The notes under the pieces are model-generated. The model worked only from the letters and a program-made list of their open reading frames with translations. It ran no database searches and was not told the origin of the DNA. Source: Clostridia bacterium (GTDB lineage Bacteria; Bacillota; Clostridia; Oscillospirales; Acutalibacteraceae). Taken from it: 64,000 nucleotides of DNA. Positions 24,152 through 32,574 of the stretch are shown in pieces. The number at the start of each line of letters is the position of its first letter. The first letter of the stretch is position 1. The stretch spans positions 248,001-312,000 of the forward strand of contig JAFTVI010000035.1 of the NCBI GenBank assembly GCA_017465825.1, given 5' to 3'. Position numbers and translations under genes: made by a program.

Positions 24152-25564
24152 TTACTGAATTTTTGCTTTGCCGCCGTCGCGGTAATACTGTGTACGTGTT
24201 TTCGGGTGGGGATTGTTTGCCCATATCTCCTCGGCAACGGGTTTCCATTCGTATGCAAATTCGTCACACTTGCCGCAGAGTGTGTCAACGTCCTCTTCAA
24301 TAATAAGGTCTGTTGACTTTGCACCTGTCTTTTTGATGATCTCCCTGAGCTTTTCGGGATTTTCAAGCATAGGACAGGGCATAAGGTGGTTATCGTTGAA
24401 GGGCTGACCTTTGCGGTACTCGGTAAACAGGGGATTTTTAAGTCCCTCAAGCAGAGTGTGAGTGTGAATGTTTGCGTCGGAATAATGAATGAATACGCAA
24501 GGCTCCATATCGCCTCTGGAGTTGATGTGGAAGTAGTTTCTGCCTGCCGCGATGCATCCGCCGACAAACTCGCCGTCATCCTGAAAATCGAAAATGAACA
24601 TCGGCTTGCCGTTTTTGCCGTTTCTTACCTTGCGAAGCCAGTAGTACATATATTTTCTCTGTGCAGGAGTGGGGATAAGATTCTTGTCGCCGTCGTGACC
24701 AACGGGCATATAGTTGAAGTAAAAGCCGAATTTTACTCCCTTTTCAACCATTAAATCAAGGAATTCATCACTTGTTACCATATCAAGATTGCTTCTTGTG
24801 TAACAGATTGAAACACCGAAAATACACTTGTTCTTTTTCAGCAGATCCATAGCTTTGAGCGTTGTTTCGTATGTGCCTGCACCTCTGCGCCAGTCGTTGC
24901 TTTCCTCTGTGCCTTCAATGCTCAGCGCAAGTGAAATGTTGCCCACGCGCTTCATTTCATCGCAAAATGCCTGATCTACAAGCGTTGCGTTTGTGTACGC
25001 AAGGAATGTACATTCGGGATGAGCTTCGCAGATTTCGATAATATCCTTTTTTCTTATAAGAGGCTCGCCGCCGGTGTACATATAAACTCTTGTACCCAAT
25101 GCCTTACCCTGAGTAACAATGCTGTCCATATCCTCGTATGAGAGATTGAGAGTATGACCGTATTCAGCCGCCCAACAGCCCTTGCAGTTAAGGTTGCAGG
25201 CACTTGTGGGGTCCATAAGCAGAAGGAAAGGAATGTTGCAGTTGTATTTTTCTCTGTTTTCACGTACTTCCTTCGTACCCTTAAGACCTGCCTCGTAGCC
25301 TAAGCTCATAGCAAGAGTTTTGATCATATGCGGGTCGGTGTCTGTGAGAATATTCTTTGCAAGCTTAACATAAACGTTTTCGGGGTCGTTGACACCGTTT
25401 TTGAGCTTGTCGAGAGCTTTACCGGGGAAAACCTTGCCGTAAAGGTCTATAAATCTGCCCGCAAGCTTAGGAATATTCTTATCGGGATTTTTGGAAACGT
25501 ATTTTATTGCAATATCAAGCGCCTTGCTCAATGCGACTCTTTGAATTTTATCCTTTGCAGACAT
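24152..25564 (-). CDS. Radical SAM/SPASM protein
   Basis: A 470-residue protein. An N-terminal helical region (about 1-115) precedes the radical SAM core, with CNLNCKGC near residue 124 as CxxxCxxC cluster ligands and MYTGGEPLIRKKD as the GGEP motif. The C-terminal part has a SPASM-like cysteine set (GGCIAAG, EPCVF, MPCP and CGKC) that would hold auxiliary clusters. The long C-terminal domain resembles HpnH/anSME-like enzymes without a clear subgroup. It starts at 25564 with AAGGAGG upstream and has its own terminator. No peptide substrate was found nearby, so the reaction stays open. Confidence 0.85.
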   Translation of the reverse strand: MSAKDKIQRVALSKALDIAIKYVSKNPDKNIPKLAGRFIDLYGKVFPGKALDKLKNGVNDPENVYVKLAKNILTDTDPHMIKTLAMSLGYEAGLKGTKEVRENREKYNCNIPFLLLMDPTSACNLNCKGCWAAEYGHTLNLSYEDMDSIVTQGKALGTRVYMYTGGEPLIRKKDIIEICEAHPECTFLAYTNATLVDQAFCDEMKRVGNISLALSIEGTEESNDWRRGAGTYETTLKAMDLLKKNKCIFGVSICYTRSNLDMVTSDEFLDLMVEKGVKFGFYFNYMPVGHDGDKNLIPTPAQRKYMYYWLRKVRNGKNGKPMFIFDFQDDGEFVGGCIAAGRNYFHINSRGDMEPCVFIHYSDANIHTHTLLEGLKNPLFTEYRKGQPFNDNHLMPCPMLENPEKLREIIKKTGAKSTDLIIEEDVDTLCGKCDEFAYEWKPVAEEIWANNPHPKTRTQYYRDGGKAKIQ

Positions 25565-25741
25565 AGTTTTGTCCTCCTTGTATGCAAATCACAACTATTA
25601 TAGCACAAATTTTTTTCTGTGTAAATAATAATATTGTTACAATATTGAAACACTTTTTAAGGTATGTAACTATATTTTTCTTGTAATATTCCATATTATG
25701 TGCTATGATTATTAAGATTTTATTTACTTTGAGGTAATTGA

Positions 25742-26422
25742 ATGACTAAACAGAAAAAAGAAACATTAGGAATAATATTAAGAGCCGCAGTTGCGATGAT
25801 TTTGTTTGTTATTGCGGTTGTGAATTACGATAAGCTGTCAAATCTTGATGTTGAGGCACTATTGTCGTCCTTTGATAACACCGCGGTAATAGTCGGTGTT
25901 GTGCTTGCGCTTTATTTTGCCAAGGGACTGATTTTTGTTCTGCCTGCATCGGTTATTTATGTTGCGGTTGGTGTGATTCTTGACACGGGACTTGCCGTTG
26001 CCGTAAATATAACGGGTATTATAACCGAGGTGCTGATAACGTATCTTCTCGGCAGATTTCTGGGCGGCGACCTTGTGAGAAAGATAATTTTAAAAAGCAA
26101 AAAGGGGCAGAAAATTCTTGATACTGATTTTCAGAATAAAAAGAGCCTTATTTTTACAACAAGACTTCTGCCTGTGTTTCCTATAGACTTTTTAAGCCTG
26201 TTTTTCGGCGCAACAAAGAGCAACTTTCCTTTGTATTTTGTGTTATCCGTTGCAGGTCTTGCGCCCAGAGTAATACTTTTTACAATAATAGGTGATAATC
26301 TGTTCAAATGGATTCCCGTAGATAAGCTGATATTCATTGCAATCTGCTGTATTCCCGTCGGCGTTGCAGTGTATCTTATAAAAAAATTGGTTTTAGACAA
26401 AAGAAAAAAAGACAAAACCTGA
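25742..26422 (+). CDS. TVP38/TMEM64 (DedA-like) membrane protein
   Basis: A 226-residue protein with about six hydrophobic segments and the VTT/SNARE-associated domain: LGRFLGGDLVRK near 104 and TRLLPVFPIDFLSLFFGATK near 140, with the conserved Arg and Pro. Members of this group move lipids across the bilayer or affect membrane homeostasis. The ATG at 25742 has GAGGT upstream. It lies alone, upstream of the Na/Pi transporter gene on the same strand. Confidence 0.88.
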   Translation: MTKQKKETLGIILRAAVAMILFVIAVVNYDKLSNLDVEALLSSFDNTAVIVGVVLALYFAKGLIFVLPASVIYVAVGVILDTGLAVAVNITGIITEVLITYLLGRFLGGDLVRKIILKSKKGQKILDTDFQNKKSLIFTTRLLPVFPIDFLSLFFGATKSNFPLYFVLSVAGLAPRVILFTIIGDNLFKWIPVDKLIFIAICCIPVGVAVYLIKKLVLDKRKKDKT

Positions 26423-26481
26423 TTAAAACAGGAATATATCAAAGTCTGCGGTATTAGAATATATATCAGAGGGGATGTCTT

Positions 26482-27456
26482 ATGGATATATATTCAATAA
26501 TTTCATTATTCGGCGGACTTGCGCTGTTTTTGTACGGAATGCATACCCTTTCTTCAGGACTTGAAAAAATGGCAGGCAGTAAAATGGAAGCCGTCCTGAA
26601 AAAGGTTACGTCAAACAGCTTTAAAGGTCTTGCATTCGGAACGGTTGTAACGGCTGTTGTGCAGTCATCCTCCGCAGTGACGGTAATGCTTGTAAGCCTT
26701 GTAAATTCGGGAATAATGCAGTTACGGCAGACCATAGGCGTTATAATGGGGTCAAACATAGGCACAACGGTGACCGCCTGGATACTGAGCCTTATGGGTA
26801 TCGACAGCGATAACTTTTTTGTCAATATGCTCAAGCCCTCGAACTTTTCGCCCATTGTCGCTTTTATAGGCATTATGCTTATAATGGCTTGCAAAAAGCA
26901 GAATCTTAAGGATACGGGTTATATATTCATCGGCTTCGCGGTGCTGATGTACGGAATGACTGCTATGTCAGGCTCGGTTGAAGCACTTTCGGAAGATCCA
27001 CGTTTTGCAGGCATTTTTACCCTTTTTGACAATCCGTTAATGGGTGTAGTCGTAGGTCTTGTTTTTACGGCGGTGATTCAGTCCTCCTCCGCATCTGTCG
27101 GTGTTTTGCAGGCGATTTCTATGACGGGAGCAATCACTTATTATTCGGCAATTCCTATTATTATGGGGCAGAATATCGGTACCTGTATTTCTTCACTTAT
27201 CGCCTGTGTGGGAACTTCAAAAAACGCAAAGCGTGTTGCGGCGGTGCATATACTTTTTAACTGTATCGGTACGGTTGTGTTCCTCGCCATATGGCTGGCG
27301 GCTATATCCCTGTTTGATTTATCCTTTGCACACAATGCTGTTGCACCTTATGATATAGCCGTGATTCATTCGGTTTTTAATATAATCTCAACGGTTTTAA
27401 TGTTCCCGTTTTCATCCGGCCTTGAAAAACTTGTAAAAATAATTGTCCCCGATTGA
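26482..27456 (+). CDS. Na/Pi-cotransporter family protein lacking the PhoU-like domain
   Basis: The 324-residue membrane protein has the two inverted repeats of the Na/Pi cotransporter II fold, each with its signature (VVQSSSAVTVM near 67 and AVIQSSSASVGV near 199). It should import phosphate with sodium. Most bacterial homologues have about 550 residues because of a C-terminal PhoU-like domain; here the frame ends soon after the second repeat (IIVPD and stop) and the next element is the Mn riboswitch, with no PhoU sequence between. It is therefore a natural short form or an old truncation. Confidence 0.88.
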   Translation: MDIYSIISLFGGLALFLYGMHTLSSGLEKMAGSKMEAVLKKVTSNSFKGLAFGTVVTAVVQSSSAVTVMLVSLVNSGIMQLRQTIGVIMGSNIGTTVTAWILSLMGIDSDNFFVNMLKPSNFSPIVAFIGIMLIMACKKQNLKDTGYIFIGFAVLMYGMTAMSGSVEALSEDPRFAGIFTLFDNPLMGVVVGLVFTAVIQSSSASVGVLQAISMTGAITYYSAIPIIMGQNIGTCISSLIACVGTSKNAKRVAAVHILFNCIGTVVFLAIWLAAISLFDLSFAHNAVAPYDIAVIHSVFNIISTVLMFPFSSGLEKLVKIIVPD

Positions 27457-27465
27457 TATTTGTGC

Positions 27466-27494
27466 TTGACAAGTCTTGTATGATATGTTAAAAT
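27466..27494 (+). promoter_or_regulatory. Promoter of mntP
   Basis: TTGACA (27466-27471), a 17-base spacer and TAAAAT (27489-27494), directly before the riboswitch. Confidence 0.8.
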
Positions 27495-27496
27495 CA

Positions 27497-27632
27497 GCTT
27501 ACTTCGTGAGGGAGTAGCAAACGCGTAAAGCGCAGTAAGTCAACATACTGACCGCAAGGTCTGGCTTGCTTTAAATTGCGAGACTCATATATAACTGTAA
27601 AGCTATATAGAGTCTTATTATACAATTTTTTT
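27497..27632 (+). ncRNA. yybP-ykoY manganese riboswitch with expression platform
   Basis: Conserved pieces of the yybP-ykoY aptamer are visible in order: TGAGGGAGTAGC, GTCAACATACTG and TTGCGAGACTCA. The TGAG/CTCA ends close helix P1. The 3' strand of P1 is also the 5' arm of a terminator (GACTC...GAGTC, about 27580-27615) followed by a T run, so Mn binding should prevent termination and switch on mntP. The downstream gene is the Mn exporter, which confirms the assignment. Confidence 0.88.
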
Positions 27633-27642
27633 AAATTAAGAC

Positions 27643-27676
27643 ACGGCATAGCTTACGGGTTATGCCGTTTTCATAT
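27643..27676 (+). terminator. Second leader hairpin before mntP
   Basis: ACGGCATA and TATGCCGT pair around a 9-10 base loop and are followed by TTTTCAT. It may be a second attenuator of the mntP leader. Confidence 0.55.
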
Positions 27677-27707
27677 TCTCTGCACGAATGAGAAAAATCT
27701 AAGTTGA

Positions 27708-27831
27708 TAAACAACAATTTACCTAATTTACAATGTACAATGTATAATGTACAATGGAGGAAAGGGCTTCGCCCTTTAACCCGATTTATTATTATCCGTT
27801 AATTGTACATTGTACATTAAATTATTGTTTA
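27708..27831. repeat. R3 element with shared ends, inserted in the mntP leader
   Basis: 124 bp from TAAACAACAATTTA (27708-27721) to TAAATTATTGTTTA (27818-27831), flanked by TA on both sides. The interior has tandem TACAATGTACAATG-like repeats and the AAAGGGCTTCGCCCTTT hairpin. It separates the Mn riboswitch from the mntP ribosome site by an extra 130 bases or so. Confidence 0.8.
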
Positions 27832-27850
27832 ACTTTCGGAGGTAAAAATT

Positions 27851-28438
27851 ATGGAATGGAGCTTTATGTTTTTTGTAAACAGTATTATGCTCGGTGTAGG
27901 ACTTGCAATGGACGCATTTTCGGTGTCTATGGCAAACGGACTTAACGAAACAAATATGAAAAAGGGAAAAATGCTCTCAGTTGCAGGCGTTTTTGCTTTT
28001 TTTCAGGCGCTGATGCCTATGATAGGCTGGATCTGCGTACATACGATCGTTCAGTATTTTACATCGTTTGAAAAATTCATCCCATGGATAGCTCTTATAC
28101 TGCTTCTCTTTATCGGCGGAAAAATGCTTATTGACGGCATACGCAATAAGGACTCCGAGGAAGAAAAGCACGGCGTAGGCATTGCCGCACTTCTTGTTCA
28201 GGGCGTTGCAACGTCAATTGATGCGCTTTCTGTGGGCTTTACAATTGCAGAGTACAATTGGATTATGGCTCTTGTTGCGGCGGTTATTATTGCAGTAGTT
28301 ACATTTGCTATATGTATGGCAGGTATCGCAATAGGTAAAAAATTCGGCACAAAGCTTTCAAATAAAGCTCAGATTTTCGGCGGCGTTATTCTTATAATTA
28401 TAGGAATCGAGATTTTCGTAACGGGAATATTCGGATAA
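27851..28438 (+). CDS. mntP: MntP, manganese efflux pump
   Basis: The 195-residue protein has six hydrophobic segments in two repeats, with the acidic signatures AMDAFSVSMANG (near 20) and SIDALSVGF (near 120) typical of the MntP family. It exports Mn2+ to prevent manganese poisoning. The ATG at 27851 has GGAGGT upstream. Control by the yybP-ykoY riboswitch is clear from the leader. The TAA stop is the first triplet of repeat R4a. Confidence 0.95.
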   Translation: MEWSFMFFVNSIMLGVGLAMDAFSVSMANGLNETNMKKGKMLSVAGVFAFFQALMPMIGWICVHTIVQYFTSFEKFIPWIALILLLFIGGKMLIDGIRNKDSEEEKHGVGIAALLVQGVATSIDALSVGFTIAEYNWIMALVAAVIIAVVTFAICMAGIAIGKKFGTKLSNKAQIFGGVILIIIGIEIFVTGIFG

Positions 28439-28757
28439 ACAATAATTTATAGGCGTGAGCCTATAAATTATTGTAATGATGGTTGCCTTACGGCAAATGA
28501 TGGTTTGCTACGCAAAATGATATATGACCTGCGGTCAAATGATATATTTGCCCTATGACAAATATTGTGGAAGGGCTTCGCCCTTACCCATTAAAATTCA
28601 AGCCGCTTTGCGGCTTCCGCAACAATTTGCCGAAGGCAAATTATATCTCATTTGCAAAGCAAATATATCACATCCGCAACAGCGGATATATCACATTTTT
28701 CCGTAGGAAAAATATATCACTACAATAATTTATCGCTGTGCAATAAATTATTGTTTA
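28436..28757. repeat. R4 element, copy a: array of mini-hairpins with shared ends
   Basis: 322 bp from TAAACAATAATTTA to TAAATTATTGTTTA. The interior is about ten short palindromes (TGCC/GGCA, GGTTTGC/GCAAA, GACC/GGTC, AAGGGC/GCCCTT, AAGCCGC/GCGGCTT, AATTTGCC/GGCAAATT, ATTTGC/GCAAAT, ATCCGC/GCGGAT, TTTTTCC/GGAAAAA) joined by linkers such as ATGATATAT and ATATATCAC. The order matches copy b exactly. The left end contains the mntP stop. Confidence 0.85.
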
Positions 28758-28765
28758 TCTCCCTG

Positions 28766-28821
28766 TTGACAAGCAGGGAATTTTATGGTACATTATGCAT
28801 AGATACTCAATGTATCGAGTA
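28766..28821 (+). promoter_or_regulatory. PadR promoter and operator
   Basis: TTGACA (28766-28771), a 17-base spacer and TACATT (28789-28794). The 18-bp dyad TACTCAATGTATCGAGTA (28804-28821) covers the predicted start site and is a good autoregulatory operator for the PadR protein encoded next. Confidence 0.7.
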
Positions 28822-28839
28822 AAAAGGTAGGTGTTTTAA

Positions 28840-29187
28840 GTGAAAATCAGCAAGGAATTGGCAAAGGGAAGTACAGCATTACTCGTTCTGAGTGTTCTTT
28901 CGAGAAAACCTATGTACGGTTATCAGATAATAAGAACAGTTGAAGTTATGAGCGAGGATGTTTTTCAGATGAACGAGGGTACACTCTATCCCATTCTCCA
29001 TTCTCTTGAAAATGAGGGATTTCTCACTTCATATTGGAGTGAAAAGACTGAATCTGCACGCCGCAGAAAGTATTATGAAATCACTCCTCAGGGATTAAAG
29101 GAGCTTGAAAGCCAGAAACAGGAATGGAGCGTGTATTCTTCGGCAGTTGCAAAAGTGCTGGGAGGTGCAAAAGTTGTCACAACCTGA
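28840..29187 (+). CDS. PadR-family transcriptional regulator
   Basis: The 115-residue protein has a winged helix (YGYQIIRTVEV near 29 and NEGTLYPILHSLENEGFL near 47, the family signature) and a short C-terminal dimerisation helix. GTG start at 28840 behind AGGTAGG. PadR repressors of this size usually control a neighbouring membrane protein or ABC exporter and respond to envelope-active compounds. The following gene overlaps the PadR stop by 14 bases, so the pair forms one unit. Confidence 0.9.
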   Translation: MKISKELAKGSTALLVLSVLSRKPMYGYQIIRTVEVMSEDVFQMNEGTLYPILHSLENEGFLTSYWSEKTESARRRKYYEITPQGLKELESQKQEWSVYSSAVAKVLGGAKVVTT

Positions 29188-30829
29188 TTTCAGCGGTATT
29201 GTAAAAAACATCTGCTACGGCATCAAAGGTAATCGGTCACGCGCTGAAGCGGAAGAGGAGCTTATGGGGCATCTTGAGGATACTTACGAGCGTAATATTG
29301 CAATCGGTAAAAGCGAAGAGGATGCATTCAACGCTTCGGTTGCAAGTCTGGGTAACACCAAGCTGCTTGCTCAGCAGCTTGAAGCCGTGCACGCTCATTC
29401 TCCTGCAGCACAGATGAAATCCGCAATATGGATATTTGTTATCGGCTTTGTTTTGCAGAAATTTCATCTCAATCTGTTTGACGGAATGTCTTTGATAACT
29501 GATTTTATCGGTATGCTTTGTTGGCTGTTTTCGCTGTATCTTATGCGGAAAGCAAACAAAAATCTGCGCATTGCATATTATTCATATTCAATTTTGTTCC
29601 TGCTTTCCGTGGTTAATAACTGCATCACAAGCTATGGCATAAACAATGATATTTTTAATTATGCATACCTGATTACATACCATATACTTCTTGCAATAAT
29701 GCTTATCTGTGCGATTTCGGGATTTATGACTATGGATAAAACTTATTGCTACGACAGCGAAAAACGCAAACCCCATCTCGGATTTGCACTTGTTTATATG
29801 CCTTTTGAGGTTGCTGTGGCAGGTGTGATTTCAGTTATGAGTTATGGAGAGAGCTTGAATTCTGAGAATCCGATCCTTTTTATAATAATGGTGGTTATCT
29901 ATATTTTCATTATTGCTCAGTTCGTCAGGCTTAAAAACAGACTGTGGGATGCAGATGCCCGTTACGGCATTGATTCGTTAAGCAGAAAGAATGTCCCTAT
30001 ATTGTGTATGGTTGTTACATTGAGCATAATCTTACCGATGTGCTGTATGTACGGGTATGCTGTTAAGGATACAGATAAAACTCAGCTTGTTATTCACGAC
30101 ACGGATAATCAGACCGAGGCTGATGCAATCCGTGAACATATGGCAGAGCTCGGCGTCGATGCTGAAACTCTTAATATGCTCCCCGACAGCGAAATAATGA
30201 ATTATAAAGATGCGGTAAATATGACGTTTTGTGGTGAAGGATATGCAGACGGTTATGTTGATTGTATGATATTCGATTTTTATTTTATTGATGAAAACGA
30301 TAAAAATGAATGTAGTATGAGATCACTTTATGTGCTTAATCTTTCGGATTGCAAATACAGAATGGGATTTTATTATTTCAATTTTGATGACAGCTACAGT
30401 CATATAGTGCCGTCCGATGAAAAAGATGTTTACGTTTCTATTCTGCACAAACAGGGAAATAAATACTATGCTAAAAAGCCGATAAATTACAGTTTTGATT
30501 TGTTTGACAATCTTTCAAGCGTGCCTAACGGTTTTGATTTCAAAGCAGAAAATGATCAGACAGTTATATTTGCTATGAACTATAACATTCCGGATTGCAG
30601 GATGAATTTTTCTATGAATCAAGGGGTGCTGTTTGTTTCTCAGCGTATACCGTTTTCATTTGTATTTAATACTGTTGAACAGGCGGCTATAGTATCCGGA
30701 AATTATAATTTTCACTCTTACAGTAATCATAATGATATGTTTATGAAATCATATATTTGCAGGGATGGTACTATATTCGAACCGGGTATCGTTGGTCAGA
30801 CATATTATCAGGCTGATGAGTTTTATTGA
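29174..30829 (+). CDS. Membrane protein with permease-prefix-like N-terminus, partner of PadR
   Basis: The start is TTG at 29174 because GGAGG (29161-29165) lies 8 bases before it inside the padR end; a longer frame begins inside padR and has no ribosome site. The 551 residues start with a helical segment with EELMGHLEDTYERNIAIG and EDAFNASVASLGN, the pattern of the permease prefix domain found behind PadR genes. About eight hydrophobic segments follow (to about 305), then a soluble C-terminal half of unknown fold that is probably extracytoplasmic. It is likely the regulated partner or a co-sensor of the PadR protein. Confidence 0.78.
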   Translation: MSQPDFSGIVKNICYGIKGNRSRAEAEEELMGHLEDTYERNIAIGKSEEDAFNASVASLGNTKLLAQQLEAVHAHSPAAQMKSAIWIFVIGFVLQKFHLNLFDGMSLITDFIGMLCWLFSLYLMRKANKNLRIAYYSYSILFLLSVVNNCITSYGINNDIFNYAYLITYHILLAIMLICAISGFMTMDKTYCYDSEKRKPHLGFALVYMPFEVAVAGVISVMSYGESLNSENPILFIIMVVIYIFIIAQFVRLKNRLWDADARYGIDSLSRKNVPILCMVVTLSIILPMCCMYGYAVKDTDKTQLVIHDTDNQTEADAIREHMAELGVDAETLNMLPDSEIMNYKDAVNMTFCGEGYADGYVDCMIFDFYFIDENDKNECSMRSLYVLNLSDCKYRMGFYYFNFDDSYSHIVPSDEKDVYVSILHKQGNKYYAKKPINYSFDLFDNLSSVPNGFDFKAENDQTVIFAMNYNIPDCRMNFSMNQGVLFVSQRIPFSFVFNTVEQAAIVSGNYNFHSYSNHNDMFMKSYICRDGTIFEPGIVGQTYYQADEFY

Positions 30830-30835
30830 AACAAA

Positions 30836-30866
30836 AATAAGGCAGTAATCAAACGATTGCTGCCTT
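30836..30866. terminator. Terminator between converging genes
   Basis: AAGGCAGTAATC (30839-30850) pairs with 30855-30866 around AAAC. On the minus strand TTATTTTTG follows, so it serves the MFS gene; it can also stop plus-strand transcription. Confidence 0.8.
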
Positions 30867-30884
30867 AAATTATAATAAACTGAT

Positions 30885-32339
30885 TTAATCCCATTCCGCA
30901 CCTGTTACGGTGTCCATATCAACGCCTTTTGTGTCGTGCGTTTTTGTTGAGAGGGTGAAAAGTGCGCCTGCAAATCCGGGAATGGCGAGGCAAAGAGCAA
31001 TTATCCACTCATAGCTGTTGCCGAAAACCGTAACAAGAGGCATACCAACAACGTATGTTATTGCAACACCTACCGCCACTACGATATACTGCGCCGAAAT
31101 GGTTGACGAACGCAGATTGGTAGGTGAGGATTCACCTATCATCATAATAAGAACGTCGTTTGTGGAATAGTAGCCGCCGATGCAAGCGCCGCAGAGGAAA
31201 CCTACAATATACGGGCTTAAATTCATATTGGCACCTACCACAAAGCCTACAAGTGATACAAGACATATTGAAGCCATTGTAATCGCCGCCGCTTTTCTGC
31301 CCTTGGAGTCGGAGACAAAGCCCATAACAACCTGTGCACAGGCACTGCCTATAGTAAACAGGAACAGCGCAGTCGTAAGAACTCCCACGCTTGCGGCGTT
31401 TACTGCCTCATCAAGTGTGGCGTACATTCCGTTTTTAACGTAGTAGTTTGCATATCCGTAGGTCATTATCGGACTGTAATCTATCGTTACAAGGAATCCC
31501 ACATTGGCAATAGCCGCCGAAATATAGAGCCATTTGAGCTGTTTGTGTCTGAATGCAAACTTAACGGCATTGATAAGTCCGCCCTGAGCATTTGCTTCTT
31601 TTTCTGTCTGCTGAGCCAAGGTTCTTTCTTCGTCGGTCATTTTAAGATAGCGCAATCTCGAATCTATAAACGCATCTGTTTCTCTTGCGGAGAGCAGAGC
31701 AATAAAACTGCAAACAAGACCAACAATGGCAGGAATAAGGTAAACCTTTCTCCATTCGGAGGCATCGGTCATAAGAATACGTCTTAACAGCGGAACGAGC
31801 ATAACGCCCATATTTGCAACGAATTTTATAACCGAGTACATTCTTGCTCTGTGCTTTGACGGTGCTGTTTCCATTATGTAAACGACGTGCATATCGTGAG
31901 GAATGAAGAACTGAACCATACAAGCGCCTACGAAATAAAGGAACAGATTGTTTGAAAGGAAGATGATAAGCAGAGCAAAGCTCATACCGAAAGTATTAAT
32001 GATGAGGAACTTTTTTCTGCCCCATTTGTCGGCAAGAGGTCGGTATACAAGACCTATCATCTGGAAAGGAACAACAACCATTGACAGAATATTGAGCAAG
32101 CCGACAGAGCTTTCGCCGAATGATGCAAGCAGGTCGTTTGCAATTTCCGTTTTCATAAAAGTGCCTATCTGTGAGGCGATTTCATCCGTAGCGTAAATGA
32201 GAGTGATAACAAACACAAGATATGCTAAGTAATTGTTTTTCTTGGGCTTGGATTTTTCATACTCCCATTTTTTTATTTCTTTTTCCCTTTTTGCCGCAAT
32301 TTTCTGCAGTTTTTCGGGAGAGAGCTGTTTGGTTGCCAT
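30885..32339 (-). CDS. Major facilitator superfamily transporter
   Basis: The start is set at the ATG at 32337-32339 with GAGAGGAA upstream, giving 484 residues; the longer frame extends into a repeat. A charged N-terminal tail (about 1-40, Lys/Glu-rich) precedes 12 hydrophobic segments. The loop between segments 2 and 3 has RPLADKWGRKKFL, and between 8 and 9 GFVSDSKGRKAA, the MFS motif A repeats. Between segments 6 and 7 is a soluble loop. The substrate cannot be told. The gene stands alone. Confidence 0.88.
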   Translation of the reverse strand: MATKQLSPEKLQKIAAKREKEIKKWEYEKSKPKKNNYLAYLVFVITLIYATDEIASQIGTFMKTEIANDLLASFGESSVGLLNILSMVVVPFQMIGLVYRPLADKWGRKKFLIINTFGMSFALLIIFLSNNLFLYFVGACMVQFFIPHDMHVVYIMETAPSKHRARMYSVIKFVANMGVMLVPLLRRILMTDASEWRKVYLIPAIVGLVCSFIALLSARETDAFIDSRLRYLKMTDEERTLAQQTEKEANAQGGLINAVKFAFRHKQLKWLYISAAIANVGFLVTIDYSPIMTYGYANYYVKNGMYATLDEAVNAASVGVLTTALFLFTIGSACAQVVMGFVSDSKGRKAAAITMASICLVSLVGFVVGANMNLSPYIVGFLCGACIGGYYSTNDVLIMMIGESSPTNLRSSTISAQYIVVAVGVAITYVVGMPLVTVFGNSYEWIIALCLAIPGFAGALFTLSTKTHDTKGVDMDTVTGAEWD

Positions 32340-32359
32340 CTGAATTCCTCTCTTTCTTT

Positions 32360-32574
32360 TAAACGATAATTTAGCGGAATGTTGGTGGTGTTCCGTAGGG
32401 CGCGTCGCCCCCGTCGCGTCGATTGATAAAAATGTTCCATTTTTATCAATGATAGTGTTTAACAATCTGATTTAACGTGTTGTAATTATCCAAATCGTAG
32501 ATTTGGATAATTCGGAGCGACGAGGGCGTCGCTCCCTACAAGTGCAAAACAAATTCACTGACAAATTATTGTTT
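32360..32574. repeat. R2 element, copy b, fused to the secA stop
   Basis: It runs from TAAACGATAATTTA (one mismatch to the shared end) to AAATTATTGTTT. The interior is the R2 hairpin chain in inverted orientation relative to copies a and c. On the secA strand the end reads AAACAATAATTT and provides the last codons (Lys-Gln) and the stop of secA. Confidence 0.8.

Noticed and set aside
28436..28757. Regularly spaced palindromes that could suggest a CRISPR array
   Set aside because: The repeated parts are short hairpins of different sequence with conserved linkers, not identical repeats with unique spacers, and no cas gene is present.
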